From contig OX235262.1 in assembly GCA_944472135.2 (NCBI GenBank), forward strand, positions 169,383,509 to 169,447,508: a DNA stretch of 64,000 bases, in the 5' to 3' direction. This DNA comes from Trichobilharzia regenti. Taxonomy: Eukaryota; Platyhelminthes; Trematoda; Strigeidida; Schistosomatidae. This document shows, piece after piece, positions 43,200-52,953 of this stretch; the first letter of the stretch is position 1, and each line of letters starts with the position of its first letter. A program made the position numbers and the translations under genes. The notes below the pieces were generated by a model that was not told where the DNA came from, made no database searches, and saw only the letters and a list, made by a program, of their open reading frames with translations.

Positions 43200-43855
43200 A
43201 AAATAATAATAATGATAGTGCTCCTATTCTGGGAAATGAATCCATGTATATTGCAAATTTCTCAGCTTGCTTTGTTGCGAATTGCTAACTTCTGTAGGAC
43301 TACCAAGTTAAATACTAATCAGTAATATATTATTCAGAGTATAAATGTTTCTTTCCAAAAACATCTTTACCAATCTGCTATTTTCTCAGTTATTTTCTGC
43401 CGAAAATTCCATAGTAAGAAGTTAAAACCTACCTTAAAATGGGTGTGAAAACAGACTGGATTTCAAGGATGTAATTAGAAGATTTAAACAACATGAAACA
43501 GAACAAATAAGATTCATCTTGATGCAGGGAAAAATTGGTTTTTAAGCAGGCCAAGATTTAGAACCAGTAATTGAAGAAAAATAAATTGTTAGGAGATAAT
43601 AATTCTGGTTGACAGGTCCTTTAACACTATCAACAAGGTTGATTATGGAAAGCCAACATCAGTTAGTGCAATAGGTGTCGCCAATTTTTTAATTTCACAA
43701 TAACACTGCGACTGAAACTTGGACACCCAGTTGGATGCTGATGTACTGATCACGAATACACCTTGATTATGCTAACAACATTATACAACAGCTACTTGTT
43801 TCCCCATACAAAACTAGCTAAATGAGAAAGCACAAAGACATGGGATGGAAAGTAA
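43200..43855. other. No supported gene
   Basis: AT-rich DNA, an ATAATAATAATG run at 43203-43214, then nothing recognised. Confidence 0.4.
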
Positions 43856-43859
43856 ATGA

Positions 43860-44535
43860 TGAAGAAGATTTGTAGCTCAGATGGATGATTTTGATGTGGT
43901 CGTATTCTCTGAGATGGATAGTAAATCTGCGAAGCTTTCATTATCCCCTACTAGGCACCATCTTCATGGCATACTTTAATTTGAAGTATCAGCATCCACG
44001 TAACTATAAGAAAGTACCACTGAATTACTGGCGATGAAACTCCTAAAAGTAATACCTGAAACATTCTATACTGCAACACTATGTTTAAAATTCGTCACTC
44101 GTTGTAGAATCCTAATGCAGGTAAAAGATAAGCTAATGAGTCTGACCAAGTCAATGTGCATTTATAAACTTAACTGTTCTTGTGGAGAGAAAGAGAGAGA
44201 CAGTTACTTGTGTAGAACGAGTTGGTGAGCCCACCATCGCCTTCCTGAGCACTATCCAACGTGGTTAGGTAAAAGAGATGTAAAGTTAATTAGGACTTCA
44301 AGATTGGCACAATCTGTGGATACAGATCACAAGATTGAATAAAATATCCCACTTCTTCAATTCTCTACAAGGTGCCATTTCGATTACCTAAGGCTTATCC
44401 ACTTTCGATTGCTAGGCATAACTGAGGCAGTCACTACAAAAACTTTTCAGTTCAATCTTTGTGTTCAGAAAAAGTTCGTTCAATCTCCCTCCTTCTCATG
44501 GCCTTCAAACCTAGGATGGTTATTCCTGTGACACT
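43860..44535 (+). pseudogene. PLE remnant: PLE-B end followed by decayed GIY-YIG text
   Basis: 43868-44000 carries the PLE-B terminal text 'TTTGTAGCTCAGATGGATGA' and 'TGCGAAGCTTTCATTATCCC'. Downstream, 44034-44228 reads 'MCIYKLNCSCGEKERDSYLC', then RTSW: the nuclease centre with a GA-rich insertion in place of Y-I-G. 44230-44500 has shifted traces such as 'LPEHYPTWLGKRDVKLIRTS' and 'NLCVQKKFVQS'. Two different PLE families may be joined here. Confidence 0.6.
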
Positions 44536-44649
44536 AGGTAAATGTAAACTTCATTTTCATTTTTATTTGTACTGCTGACTTCATTATCAATATTATAATA
44601 TGCTTTAGTTCCATAGTTTAATCTTAGTTCCACAATTCATTATTTGGTT

Positions 44650-45176
44650 TCACTCTTTTGTGTTCCGAGAGGAACGAACATAGGGCTTCAAGCTAGAGGC
44701 TTGAAGTTTCGATAGCAATAGTGTTAACTTTTACGGGATAGAGTTGATAGCCTCATTTCCTAAACAACCCTTTTTACCTGTCTTATTACCGGTGTGGTGA
44801 GAGGTGGCCTTGAGAAAATATGAGCAAGGCTGATTCAGCAACCAATCACAGCAGACTTAACGTGGCAAAATATGATTCGCAGATAGAGAACTCTATTTTT
44901 CGAGGAATCCCGAAACAACCATCAGAAGCTGCGTTGTCTGCTAATTATAAACAACCAGTCAGAAGACTGCGCTTGTCTACTGGCATAAGCTATAATAAAG
45001 TATGTGAAATATATATGAATACGTGTTGATTTTCGTAATAAACGATCTGTTGCCTGGCCCTTGTCTTCTGTTGTTACACCGGCTTAGCGAAGTAAATGAG
45101 GAGTGTGTCTGCAGGAATTCAATCTCCACACTACATTCGTGATTGACGAACATTCTACCGCTAAGCCGCCGATGGG
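44650..45176 (-). repeat. SINE-3 interrupted by a solo LTR
   Basis: Minus-strand SINE-3: the tRNA-like head lies at 45085-45176 ('GGCGGCTTAGCGGTAGAATG' on minus), and the RTE-derived body and end lie at 44650-44788 ('GAGGCTATCAACTCTATCCC', 'TATCGAAACTTCAAGCCTCT', 'CTTCAAGCTAGAGGCTTGAA' on plus). The two pieces join at CCGG, duplicated around the LTR at 44793-45078. Confidence 0.75.
44793..45078 (+). mobile_element. Solo LTR inside SINE-3, CCGG target duplication
   Basis: Starts TGTGGTGAGAG and ends TTGTTACA. CCGG flanks it at 44789-44792 and 45079-45082. It matches the 9-kb LTR from 'GAGAAAATATGAGCAAGGCT' to the end, with a deletion shortly after the start. An AATAAA-like signal sits near 45035. 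Confidence 0.85.
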
Positions 45177-45218
45177 TAATTTACTATTATTATTAGTCGA
45201 TTTACATTTTCTTTGATT

Positions 45219-45562
45219 CTACTTGATTCTATTGGCCCAGATGTCTAGGGCTACTAGTTTATCATGAGGTTGTAAGGCCTGATAAGCATTTACCGAAAAT
45301 GGATACGTATTTGTTTGCCTACTTAAACCGTATTCTGAGATTATTCCTATGGGAGTGTTTAAATACCAACATTTATCAAAGTAACCAGGCGTATGAAATA
45401 GATTATTATTATAACCATTATTATTATTAAGTTTTTCAAGTCCAAAACAAATATAAAATAATCTTAGAGGATTCATAAAATTTATCTCTGTACGAAAATA
45501 TGACATTTTATGTTTACTTGAAAAACATTCCAGCAGTTGTTTTTTCTCAGTTTGGATAACTT
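45219..45562 (-). CDS. Candidate terminal coding exon of an unknown host gene
   Basis: The minus-strand frame is open from a TGA near 45570 to a TAG at 45219. It reads 'QTEKKQLLECFSSKHKMSYF', 'INFMNPLRLFYICFGLEKLN', an asparagine-rich patch (NNNNGYNNN), 'LFHTPGYFDKCWYLNTPIGI', 'SVNAYQALQPHDKLVALDIW' and ends ANRIK. Asparagine patches are common in schistosome proteins. The frame matches no repeat in the window. Possible acceptor AG just after the upstream stop (near 45563-45567). I recognise no domain. It could instead be an unmasked repeat. Confidence 0.35.
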
Positions 45563-45579
45563 GCTTTCAGAGTATGCTC

Positions 45580-46390
45580 AAAGTACCTTGGAAAGTGATT
45601 TGAAAAATAAAAAAATAAAAAACCAAAAGCATTCCTCCTCAAATGATTGATCTTAAATATGATTCTAAATAGGTCAGCATTTGATGATAATTTATTGATG
45701 AGATCTGCGCATTTTGATCATTAGTGGTGTTGATGAAACATTGAATACCAACTTTAAAAACGGTCACTCACACATCGAGCTTAGTATTTTTGGATGGTAA
45801 GGTATCAGTCAGAATATAATCTAAAAATTGGATCTTTGAAAGATGTAAGTGATGAACTAGAATTCTGTTGTCAGACGTGGATGACACATTTTTGATCATG
45901 AAAAATTAGGATGAAGCAAAGAACATCTTTGTTGATAAATTTAACGATGTTCATCCTGCAATAAATTCTATCATTCAGGAAGAAAGAGACAGCAGATGTC
46001 AAGACACGAAAGCAAACGTATATCTTCAACTGATCAAACCACTATTTACAAATATACAGTTTTAAATGCTTTAACCAATCACTGAGCGTGTGATTTGGTT
46101 TACATTAAAGGACATGAAATAGAATGTTCAAATACATATACATTATTCTGTTGCTAACGCAGTAGTATTGAACTGTGGGAAAAGTACTCCATCTCTAACA
46201 ATAAATAGAATGTTCAGTATTTGCAGCATTCTATTGCTGATCCATTATTGAAGTGTAGGAATAGTATTCAGACGTTAAGATCAACATATACGAAGATTCT
46301 TGCTGTGGGAATAATATTCCGTTGGAACCCATTGTCTGTATCACACCACCACACCTATATCTATCAGTATACTCATTTTTGTCAGCTTTG
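45580..46390. other. No supported gene
   Basis: AT-rich. If the 45.3-kb exon is real this side would hold its upstream intron. No features recognised. Confidence 0.4.
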
Positions 46391-46394
46391 CGCC

Positions 46395-47062
46395 TTTGAA
46401 ATACAAACTCAGTCTAATAAAGTGCTTGTTCTGCCACACAGCGAGAGCAATCTGCTCTAATGAATGTCTAAATGAAGAACTTAATATTGATAAACAATTG
46501 CTAAGTGAGAAGAGTTACCCAGAAAAACTGATCTATAAGAATATGAATCAAAAGTTAAGGCAGGTCAAATTACCAACTCTTCCGAAAAAGGCCTTATTCT
46601 TTCAACTTCACTTCCTCTGAGATAAAAACAGTGGGATATTAACACAATCCATAAGGAATCAGGTAAAAAGAGCATTCAGTGCTGCTAAATTATGCTTTAT
46701 CTTCAAACCACCCCAATTTTGCGTTCGGGAGTTAAAGGAAACTGCCTAATTTCACCACTTTTATGTGTATCTACCAATTTGACTGCTCTTGTGGAGCCAC
46801 TTACCTAGGCCGTACAGTTAGACGTGTTTATCATCGGATTTCCAAACATTCACCTGCGTAGTTAAGCAAGAGATGAATGAAATCCATTTATAGAGCTATT
46901 CTACCTAGTCTCGTGGAGAAGGAACAAAAGACTGATGTTAAAGAGGCTTTCAAAGTCATTTACCGCATACCAACTAATTTTAACTTTATCTTAAGAGTTC
47001 GTCTACTATATACTGCTGAGGGTGTTGGGATCTACATTAAGAAACCTAAATTATGTACCTAA
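46395..47062 (+). pseudogene. PLE linker and GIY-YIG remnant
   Basis: 46396-46620 gives linker text 'NIDKQLLSEKSYPEKLIYKN' (YP-x-x-LI block) and 'LPKKALFFQLHFL'. After a gap, 46765-46860 gives 'CIYQFDCSCGATYLGRTVRR', then 'VYHRISKHSPA' and a stop: the nuclease centre with YLG. 46877-47062 has 'AFKVIYRIPTNFNFILRVRL', 'LYTAEGVGIYIKKPKLCT', the conserved PLE C-terminal block. Several stops. No arms recognised. Confidence 0.75.
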
Positions 47063-47179
47063 AAGAAGTTGGCTCAGACACTTTGCTTACTTTGGCCATC
47101 AAGGTTTCAATGATCATTAGTATTTTGCACATAAAAATTTACTTCGTAACAGACAACCTCTGTTATTAGCCATTTCAGA

Positions 47180-47800
47180 TAACAATGTATGTTACAACCA
47201 AAATCGACTCGTCATGGTCTGAATGCAGGAAAACAACCTCTACGTTATACCGTATAACTGTCTGAAACCTCATTAAGACACGTACAGTTAAAAACTACTC
47301 CAAAGACAGCGAAAAGACGGTTATTCGTGGTTGAAACCTATGTGTTTCAATCCAATAATAATAATAACGTTGAAAACCCGAAATTCATCGACAGTGTCGT
47401 TAGGCAACTTTATAGACAAGGTGAATCTCTTAGCACAAAACAAGTACTGTAGAACAAAATTAGTTGACTAAAATCGAACTGTAAGAGTTAACTGAGAATC
47501 AAGCAGAATTCTCCCAAAAATGTGAAATCACAACTATGTCTACAAGAATCATACACAAACAATTTCCGACAACAGTTCAAGGTGAGAAGGACCTTGACCC
47601 ACTCAAACAAATCACTTTATTAAATAATACGTTATCAATGTTTGTTCCAACCACAAAGAGAAACATTGCAATTAAAGAATAAACAGGAATAAAGACAAAT
47701 AATAAGGACCAAGTCAACATATGATATGAAAATGTCAGAACAATCATTTACAGTATAGGAGAAAAACAGATGATAACTATAAGTTTAGTTGAAACATCCG
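47180..47800. repeat. Dispersed repeat X, uninterrupted copy
   Basis: It aligns in two parts with 22.13-22.60 and 24.39-24.57 kb. No break is seen here near 47635, which defines the pre-insertion state of the 22-24 kb locus. Confidence 0.5.
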
Positions 47801-47814
47801 GAAAGCATTTCCAA

Positions 47815-48215
47815 CAGGCCACTGTAGACTTTTATTAACGCTTGTCTTCTCTAACCCCATTCTGAAGTTTAAGCGGTTAGACAGAAAGAATTAGCAAAAT
47901 GAAATTCATGGAACGCACTAATCAAGAACCTACTGCTCAGAAAATAACCCGAAGAAAGTGTAGGTGGACCGGAAACACTCCGAAGAGGTAGTCAGATGAC
48001 TTCGCGCACCAGACAAGCCCTTGACTCAAACCTAAATGCGGAACGACTAATCGAGTGTGGTTACGAAGATAACATCGAGGAGATCATGTGAGTAGGAAAT
48101 GAAGGCTTATGAGCAGTTATGGGACCAGCTAAAGAGGAGTGCAGAGAACAAGATAAAAGGGAAATGTCTTTTTGAAGAATTATATTCCACCCGGAACTCA
48201 TGTAAACAATAATAA
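47815..48215 (+). pseudogene. Decayed RTE 3' fragment
   Basis: 'CAACGCTTGTCTTCT'-like text at 47836, 'GAACGCACTAATCAAGAACC' at 47912, 'AGAAAGTGTAGGTGGACCGG' and 'CTCCGAAGAGGTAGTCAGAT' follow the C-terminal coding region of RTE. The AATAATAATAG tail lies at 48208-48220. Coding frame lost. Confidence 0.65.
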
Positions 48216-48390
48216 TAGTAGTATTTGAAACATTGAAACAAGCATAAATGTTCTAATTAAATCTTTTAGGAGGGATTTTCCAATGAATCATTCTATTACA
48301 ATTTATCCATGGTAAAATCTATCATATCAGTTACTCCCAAAAGTAAAATCAAGAACTTTAACTTTTTATGGAGCTATCTCCTGTGGTTGC

Positions 48391-48836
48391 AGGCGAAAAC
48401 AAACAAACTGGCTGAAGAAGCAGTGAACACAGGACTCCAGGTGAATATAAGGAACACAGAGGTGATGAAGATACCCACGTACTAACAGTAACAACAAACA
48501 GCACCATTCACCATCAGTAGGAGAGATTTGACGGAGGTCAGATTAGGAAGCATCCTTTCCACCGCACGTGGAACCGATGAAGATATCAAAGCACGGCAGA
48601 ATCGGAGAGGTAAGATACACCTTCACCAACCTGAAACCAGTTTAAAAATCTTCTGAACAGCACTTAGCCAAGATTCGGATTTCCAACACAAATGTTCAGT
48701 CATTCAGTACTTCTATATCGGTCCGAAACTTGGAGTGGAACGAAAATGATTTCCAACAGGTTAATAAATTTTATCGACAGCTGGTGCCTTCGCTACCTCT
48801 ATACTTCAGATTAAGTGCAGGTTTGCCAGAAAGAAT
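48391..48836 (+). pseudogene. Older RTE copy, left half (target of the nested insertion)
   Basis: From 'GCAGGCGAAAACAAACAAAC' this follows RTE after the FADD block: 'LQVNIRNTEVMKI' (48440 on), 'SRRDLTEVRLGSILSTARG', 'FGFPTQMFSHSVLLYRSETW'. At 48823-48836 (TTGCCAGAAAGAAT) it is cut by the minus-strand RTE, and the text resumes at 52102 in the same frame register. It is the upstream half of one element whose total length without the insertion is about 780 bp. Confidence 0.8.
48823..48836. repeat. Target-site duplication of the nested RTE, left copy
   Basis: TTGCCAGAAAGAAT, identical to 52088-52101. The sequence belongs to the older plus-strand RTE, where it encodes part of the 'WPERIT'-equivalent region. 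Confidence 0.95.
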
Positions 48837-48859
48837 TTATTATTTTATTATTATTATTG

Positions 48860-49745
48860 CTCCCTTGGGTTCCTAGTGGAACATAGGGCTTCAACTGCAC
48901 GTCTCCATTTTCTTCTGTCTTCTGCTATACTTTTCGCCTGCATCCATGTTAATCCATATTCTTTCAACTCCTCTTCACACGATCTCCTCCATGTCACCCT
49001 TGGACGTCCCACACGCCGCTTCCCTTTCGGGTTCCACTCGAGGGCTTGGCGCGCGATGTCACCCAGCGGTCTCCTCAGCGAGTGTCCGATCCATCTCCAC
49101 TTTCTCCTGCATATTTGTTGGGCGATTGGTTCTTGCTTTGTTTGTTCCCATAATTCCTTGTTGGTGATTCTTTCCGGCCATCTGATCTTCAGTATTGAGC
49201 GAAGACAGTTGTTAATAAAGGTCTGCAGCCTTTTGGAAATATTCTTTGTGACCCGCCCAAGTTTCTGATCCGTATAGAAGAACTGACTTTACGTTTGTAT
49301 TGAAAATCCGAATTTTGTTGGTGATGCTGAGTGACGAAGATTTCCAGATTGATTTCAGGCTGATGAATGTGTTTCTCGCCTTCCCGATTCTCGATTTGAC
49401 ATCCTCGTCCGCTCCTCCTGTAGTTGAGACAATGCTCCCTAGATAAGTGAATGAAGTAACCTCTTTCAAATCCCTCCCGTTGATGGTGATTGACGTTGGA
49501 TGTTGTTGCTGTTGTTGGTTGGTTATTTTCATAACCTCCGTCTTGTCTATGTTTACCTGGAGTCCTGTCTTTGCTGCTTCTTCGACCAGTTTGTCGGTTT
49601 TCGCTTGTAAGTCTTCGATTGTGTGTGACATCAAACATAAATCATCCGCGAAATCCAGGTCTTCTAGGTTCTTCACGTCGGTCCAGGATATTCCTGTCTT
49701 CTCGTTTCCCACTGTCTGACGCATAATCCAGTCAGTCCACCACAA
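48860..49745 (-). pseudogene. RTE RT C-terminal part after the frameshift
   Basis: The continuation carries 'DWIMRQTVGNEKTGISWTDV', then 'LDFADDLCLMSH' (catalytic FADD), 'LQVNIDKTEVMKITNQQQQQ', 'VTSFTYLGSIVSTTGG' and 'FNTNVKSVLLYGSETW'. At 49256-49258 an extra base in a C run shifts the frame again. In the third frame the text goes on with 'NISKRLQTFINNCLRSILKI', 'RKWRWIGHSLRRPLGDIARQ' and a proper C-terminus near 48870. Both lesions are tiny, and all catalytic blocks survive. Confidence 0.88.
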
Positions 49746-51876
49746 TTAGGAATATCATTGGTGATAGTAAGCACCCTTGTCTGACTCCTGTGTTTACTCC
49801 AAACGCCTCGCTGAGTTTTCCGTTGTGGATCACTTGGCAGGTGCCGTTGTCGTACAGCTGTTGAATAAGGTTGATGAATATTTGGGGTACGCCATAGTAC
49901 TCGAGTAATTTCCAAATTACTTCACGGTCAACGCTGTCGAAGGCCTTCTCAAAGTCTATAAAGTTGAGGTAGAGGTTTGATTGCCATTCCATGCTTTGTT
50001 CTGTGATGATGATGCGTAGAGTTGCAATTTGGTCAGTACATGATTTGCCTTTCCTGAATCCAGCTTGTTCTGGTCGGAGTTCTGTCTCCAGTGCGTCCTT
50101 TAATCTCTCCAGGATGATGCGACTCAGGATTTTACTTGGCGTCGATAGGAGCATGATTCCTCGCCAGTTCTTGCAGAGTCCTAAGTCGCCCTTCTTTGGT
50201 AGTTTCACGAGGTAACCTTTCCTCCAGTCAGTAGGCACCTTTCCCTCCTTCCAGACCTTTTGCAATAATGGAGTCAGCATGTCTGCTGTCGTCTCTGGGT
50301 CTGCTTTCAGTGCTTCAGGGGGTATTCCATCTGGTCCGGCTGCTTTTCCAGCTTTCAGAAGTTTGATTGCATTCAAGACTTCAGCTCTCGTTGGAGGATT
50401 GGTGTCAACTTGCAGTTGTGTGCGCGCTGTTGTTGGTATTTCTGGACGGGTTGCAGGTGATGGTCGGTTCAAGAGTCCTTTGAAGTGATCCGCCCATTGT
50501 TTAATCTGTTTTTCTTCCTTGGTAATTGGGTTCCCTTGGCTGTCTTTTATAGGTTTCGCTTGTGTTGGTCTCTTCCCGGATAGAGATTTGGTTATCTGAT
50601 ATAGTGTCCTCAGGTCCCTTTTGCCTGCTGCCTTTTCAGCTTCAGTAGCTAGATTGTCGTAGAATCGTCTTTTGTCCTTCCTAGCACTCTTCTTCACTTC
50701 TTTGTCCAATGCTTTGTAAGTTGAGCTCATCGTCTCCTTCTCCTGTCCGTCCTTGCATTGAATCATTTTCTCTTTCACCATTCTCCTCTCTTCTATTAAT
50801 TTCCAAGTGTCCGTTGAGAGCCATTCCTTGTCTTGTCTCTTCTTTCTTCCTAGAACCGTTGAACACGTTTCGTTGAGAATCGCCTTCAGAGACTTCCAAT
50901 GTTCTTCCACGCATGATTCTTCAGTGATGTCGCGTAGTGTTTCCTGCTTTGCTCTGACAGTTGCAGTGAAGGTGTCTTTTGTGGTTGTGTCCTTCAGTAA
51001 TTGAGTGTTGAACTTGCATTGTGGCCTATCCCCAGCTATCCTCGAGGCTTTTAGTTTCACCTTGAAAGTCCCTTGTACTAGATAGTGGTCTGAACCCACA
51101 TCTGCTCCTCTCCTTGACCTTGTGTCCAGTAGGCTCCGTCTCCACTTTCTTGAAATTGAGATGAAGTCTATTTGGTTCTTGGTGTTTCCATCTGGTGAAA
51201 TCCATGTCGTCTTGTGTATATCCTTGTGTTTGAACACACTACCGCCAATCACCAAATCATTGAAGGCGCAGAAGTCTGAGAAGAGTTCACCATTGTCGTT
51301 CATTTCGCCGAGGGCCTCACGACCCATGGTGAGTTCTCTTCCTGTGTTGTCTCCTCCCAGCTTCGCATTCATGTCGCCCATCAGGATTTTGATATCGCCA
51401 TTTGGGACGTTGTCCATTATTGCTTGTAGTTGTCTGTAGAACGCCTCCTTCTTCTCTTGTTCTGAGACGTTTGTAGGCGCATAACATTGAATGACTGTAA
51501 CTTTCCTTCCTTTTGAGTTGAACCTGGCTGTCATTATCCTGGAGGAGATTGGTTCCCACTGCATGAGAGCTTTGGTTGCTGTTGGTGACATCATGATGGC
51601 CACTCCCTCGGTGTGCTCATGGTTGTCCTCTAGGTGGCCGGAATAGATTACTGTCTCTCCAGTAGGTAGTTGGCACCTTCCAGTTCCGTTCCATCTGCTC
51701 TCGCAGATTCCCAACACTTCTATTCTGTACCTTCTCATTTCAGCGGCTATCTGGGCAGCCTTTCCAGTTTCGTACATTGTGCGAACATTCCAGGTACCCA
51801 TCCTTACTTTTGCTTTCATCGAAAGAAGGCACATCGGCTGACTGGCTTCCCGAAGGCTTTCACCAGCCTGCGTCAT
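49732..51876 (-). CDS. RTE endonuclease-reverse transcriptase, first 714 codons
   Basis: The AP-type endonuclease comes first: 'MGTWNVRTMYETGKAAQIAA' (around residue 32), 'LGICESRWNG' (around 55), 'ILMGDMNAKLG' (around 166), 'TWISPDGNTKNQIDFISISR' (around 231) and 'DVGSDHYLVQ' (around 262), which carry the catalytic N, E, D-x-N and S-D-H. A linker rich in lysine and arginine follows, then RT: 'AGPDGIPPEALKAD', 'LYLNFIDFEKAFDSVDREVI' (motif A) and 'GVRQGCLLSPMIFLIVVD' (motif B). The frame stops just before the YADD-equivalent. The first ATG at 51876 was taken. Other in-frame ATGs at residues 15, 20 and 26 could also start. Function: target nicking and cDNA synthesis. Broken by a 4-bp duplication at 49730-49737. 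Confidence 0.92.
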   Translation of the reverse strand: MTQAGESLREASQPMCLLSMKAKVRMGTWNVRTMYETGKAAQIAAEMRRYRIEVLGICESRWNGTGRCQLPTGETVIYSGHLEDNHEHTEGVAIMMSPTATKALMQWEPISSRIMTARFNSKGRKVTVIQCYAPTNVSEQEKKEAFYRQLQAIMDNVPNGDIKILMGDMNAKLGGDNTGRELTMGREALGEMNDNGELFSDFCAFNDLVIGGSVFKHKDIHKTTWISPDGNTKNQIDFISISRKWRRSLLDTRSRRGADVGSDHYLVQGTFKVKLKASRIAGDRPQCKFNTQLLKDTTTKDTFTATVRAKQETLRDITEESCVEEHWKSLKAILNETCSTVLGRKKRQDKEWLSTDTWKLIEERRMVKEKMIQCKDGQEKETMSSTYKALDKEVKKSARKDKRRFYDNLATEAEKAAGKRDLRTLYQITKSLSGKRPTQAKPIKDSQGNPITKEEKQIKQWADHFKGLLNRPSPATRPEIPTTARTQLQVDTNPPTRAEVLNAIKLLKAGKAAGPDGIPPEALKADPETTADMLTPLLQKVWKEGKVPTDWRKGYLVKLPKKGDLGLCKNWRGIMLLSTPSKILSRIILERLKDALETELRPEQAGFRKGKSCTDQIATLRIIITEQSMEWQSNLYLNFIDFEKAFDSVDREVIWKLLEYYGVPQIFINLIQQLYDNGTCQVIHNGKLSEAFGVNTGVRQGCLLSPMIFLIVVD

Positions 51877-52087
51877 TTCACTTCCCCGATTCCAGCGAAA
51901 AGTAAGGCTATTGCTTATGTTTTTAGAATTTTTAATATATTTATTCGTTGAAGTTTCTGTAGCGATTTGGTTGTTTTACAGGGGTGGAGTTGCTAGCACC
52001 ACGCCCCAACCCTCCCTCTTTACCCGGGCTTGGGACCGGCGAGAAAACTAGTAAGCTAGTAGCCTAGCAAGCTAGTATCTGGCGAGG
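51877..52087 (-). promoter_or_regulatory. RTE 5' UTR, likely internal promoter region
   Basis: The element's first 210 bp are richer in GC than the flanks, have direct CTAG-type motifs ('CTAGCTTGCTAGGCTACTAG') and a block reused in SINE-3. RTE elements usually transcribe from an internal 5' promoter. I see no TATA box placed to support a particular start. Confidence 0.5.
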
Positions 52088-52101
52088 TTGCCAGAAAGAA
52101 T
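52088..52101. repeat. Target-site duplication of the nested RTE, right copy
   Basis: TTGCCAGAAAGAAT, second copy of the 14-bp duplication. Confidence 0.95.
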
Positions 52102-52435
52102 AAGCATCAAGAAACTGTGGGAAAAAACCAACCATGAGACGATCACGCAACAAATATGTAGGAGAAAATGGAGATGGATTGGGCATATGTTGATGAGACT
52201 GTCGAATGACATCATGCGCAATGCAGGCCATCTTTCGAATGGAATCCGAATGTGAAACGAAGAGTGCGTCATCGGTGAGAGGTTGACATGAAGGAGAGCT
52301 TGTGAGAAGGACAAGGAAATGGGAGATTATGGGCAATCGTGGGGCCACCTAGCTGAAGAGGACAGAAGAAAATAGAAGAAAGTGGAGATGTGCCGTTGAA
52401 GCCCTATGTTCCACTCAGAAGCTAAGGGAATAATA
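52102..52435 (+). pseudogene. Older RTE copy, right half
   Basis: It continues 48836 directly: 'AAGCATCAAGAAACTGTGGG', 'GGAGAAAATGGAGATGGATT', 'GACATCATGCGCAATGCAGG', and the 3' end 'CCTATGTTCCACTCAGAAGC' with an AATAATAATAATG tail at 52428-52442. Stops abound. It is clearly older than the insertion it hosts. Confidence 0.85.
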
Positions 52436-52559
52436 ATAATGATCAATAATAATTTTCGCTGTGACTCAATGAACTTATTATCTGTAATAAAATTTACATT
52501 AGTAACAATTTTCAGTCGAGAAAATGCATTACCAAGTATTGGCTTGCACAAATTTCATT

Positions 52560-52762
52560 AATTGTGATTTTGAACATGAATCGACTACAGTCAAAGAATC
52601 ATTCGAAACCACAGAGTCCCGGAGAGCTAATCCACCTCTATTTGGCACACTTCACCAGTAATCATCTATGACCTCATTAATGGGCTACTGGATGCCATCT
52701 CAGTGGCTGCATGATATACATATAAGCTCATCGTTTAAAACCTGAAAGTCATAGTTTTCCTT
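52560..52762. other. Possible SINE remnant
   Basis: 'CTCAGTGGCTGCATGATATA' and 'AAGCTCATCGTTTAAAACCT' resemble the tRNA-like part of the hammerhead SINE. The neighbouring text does not align well enough to call a copy. Confidence 0.25.
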
Positions 52763-52953
52763 CCATTGTGGATAAAATAGTGTTATACAGCAATATAAAA
52801 CTGATCACAACGTTTTGAGCACAATTTATTACTACTCATAATCATATCAACTTCTTCACACAACTTTACAGCTTTGTTTATATGATTCCACTATTTCTCA
52901 TCTCTTGATCTGAATGCTAGTCTAACAAACCGAGCAATATCACTAGGGAGTAC

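Larger units (their letters stand above)
48837..52087 (-). mobile_element. Near-complete RTE-clade (SR2-like) retrotransposon, 3.25 kb
   Basis: Bounded by TTGCCAGAAAGAAT at 48823-48836 and 52088-52101. On the minus strand: a 5' UTR of about 210 bp with a GC-richer block ('GCCGGTCCCAAGCCCGGGTA'), one EN-RT reading frame broken by two small shifts, a short 3' UTR ('CCTATGTTCCACTAGGAACC') and a TAA-rich tail (48837-48865). Length and the TAA-type tail are typical of RTE. It lies in the opposite orientation to the older RTE it interrupts. It is the most intact element in the window and probably the youngest of its family here. Confidence 0.95.

Noticed and set aside
42772..43288. Plus-strand frames of up to 168 codons
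   Set aside because: Antisense to the minus-strand RTE copy; no own domain.
50000..51950. Several plus-strand open frames of 65-105 codons
   Set aside because: They are antisense to the RTE EN-RT coding frame and arise from its codon usage.
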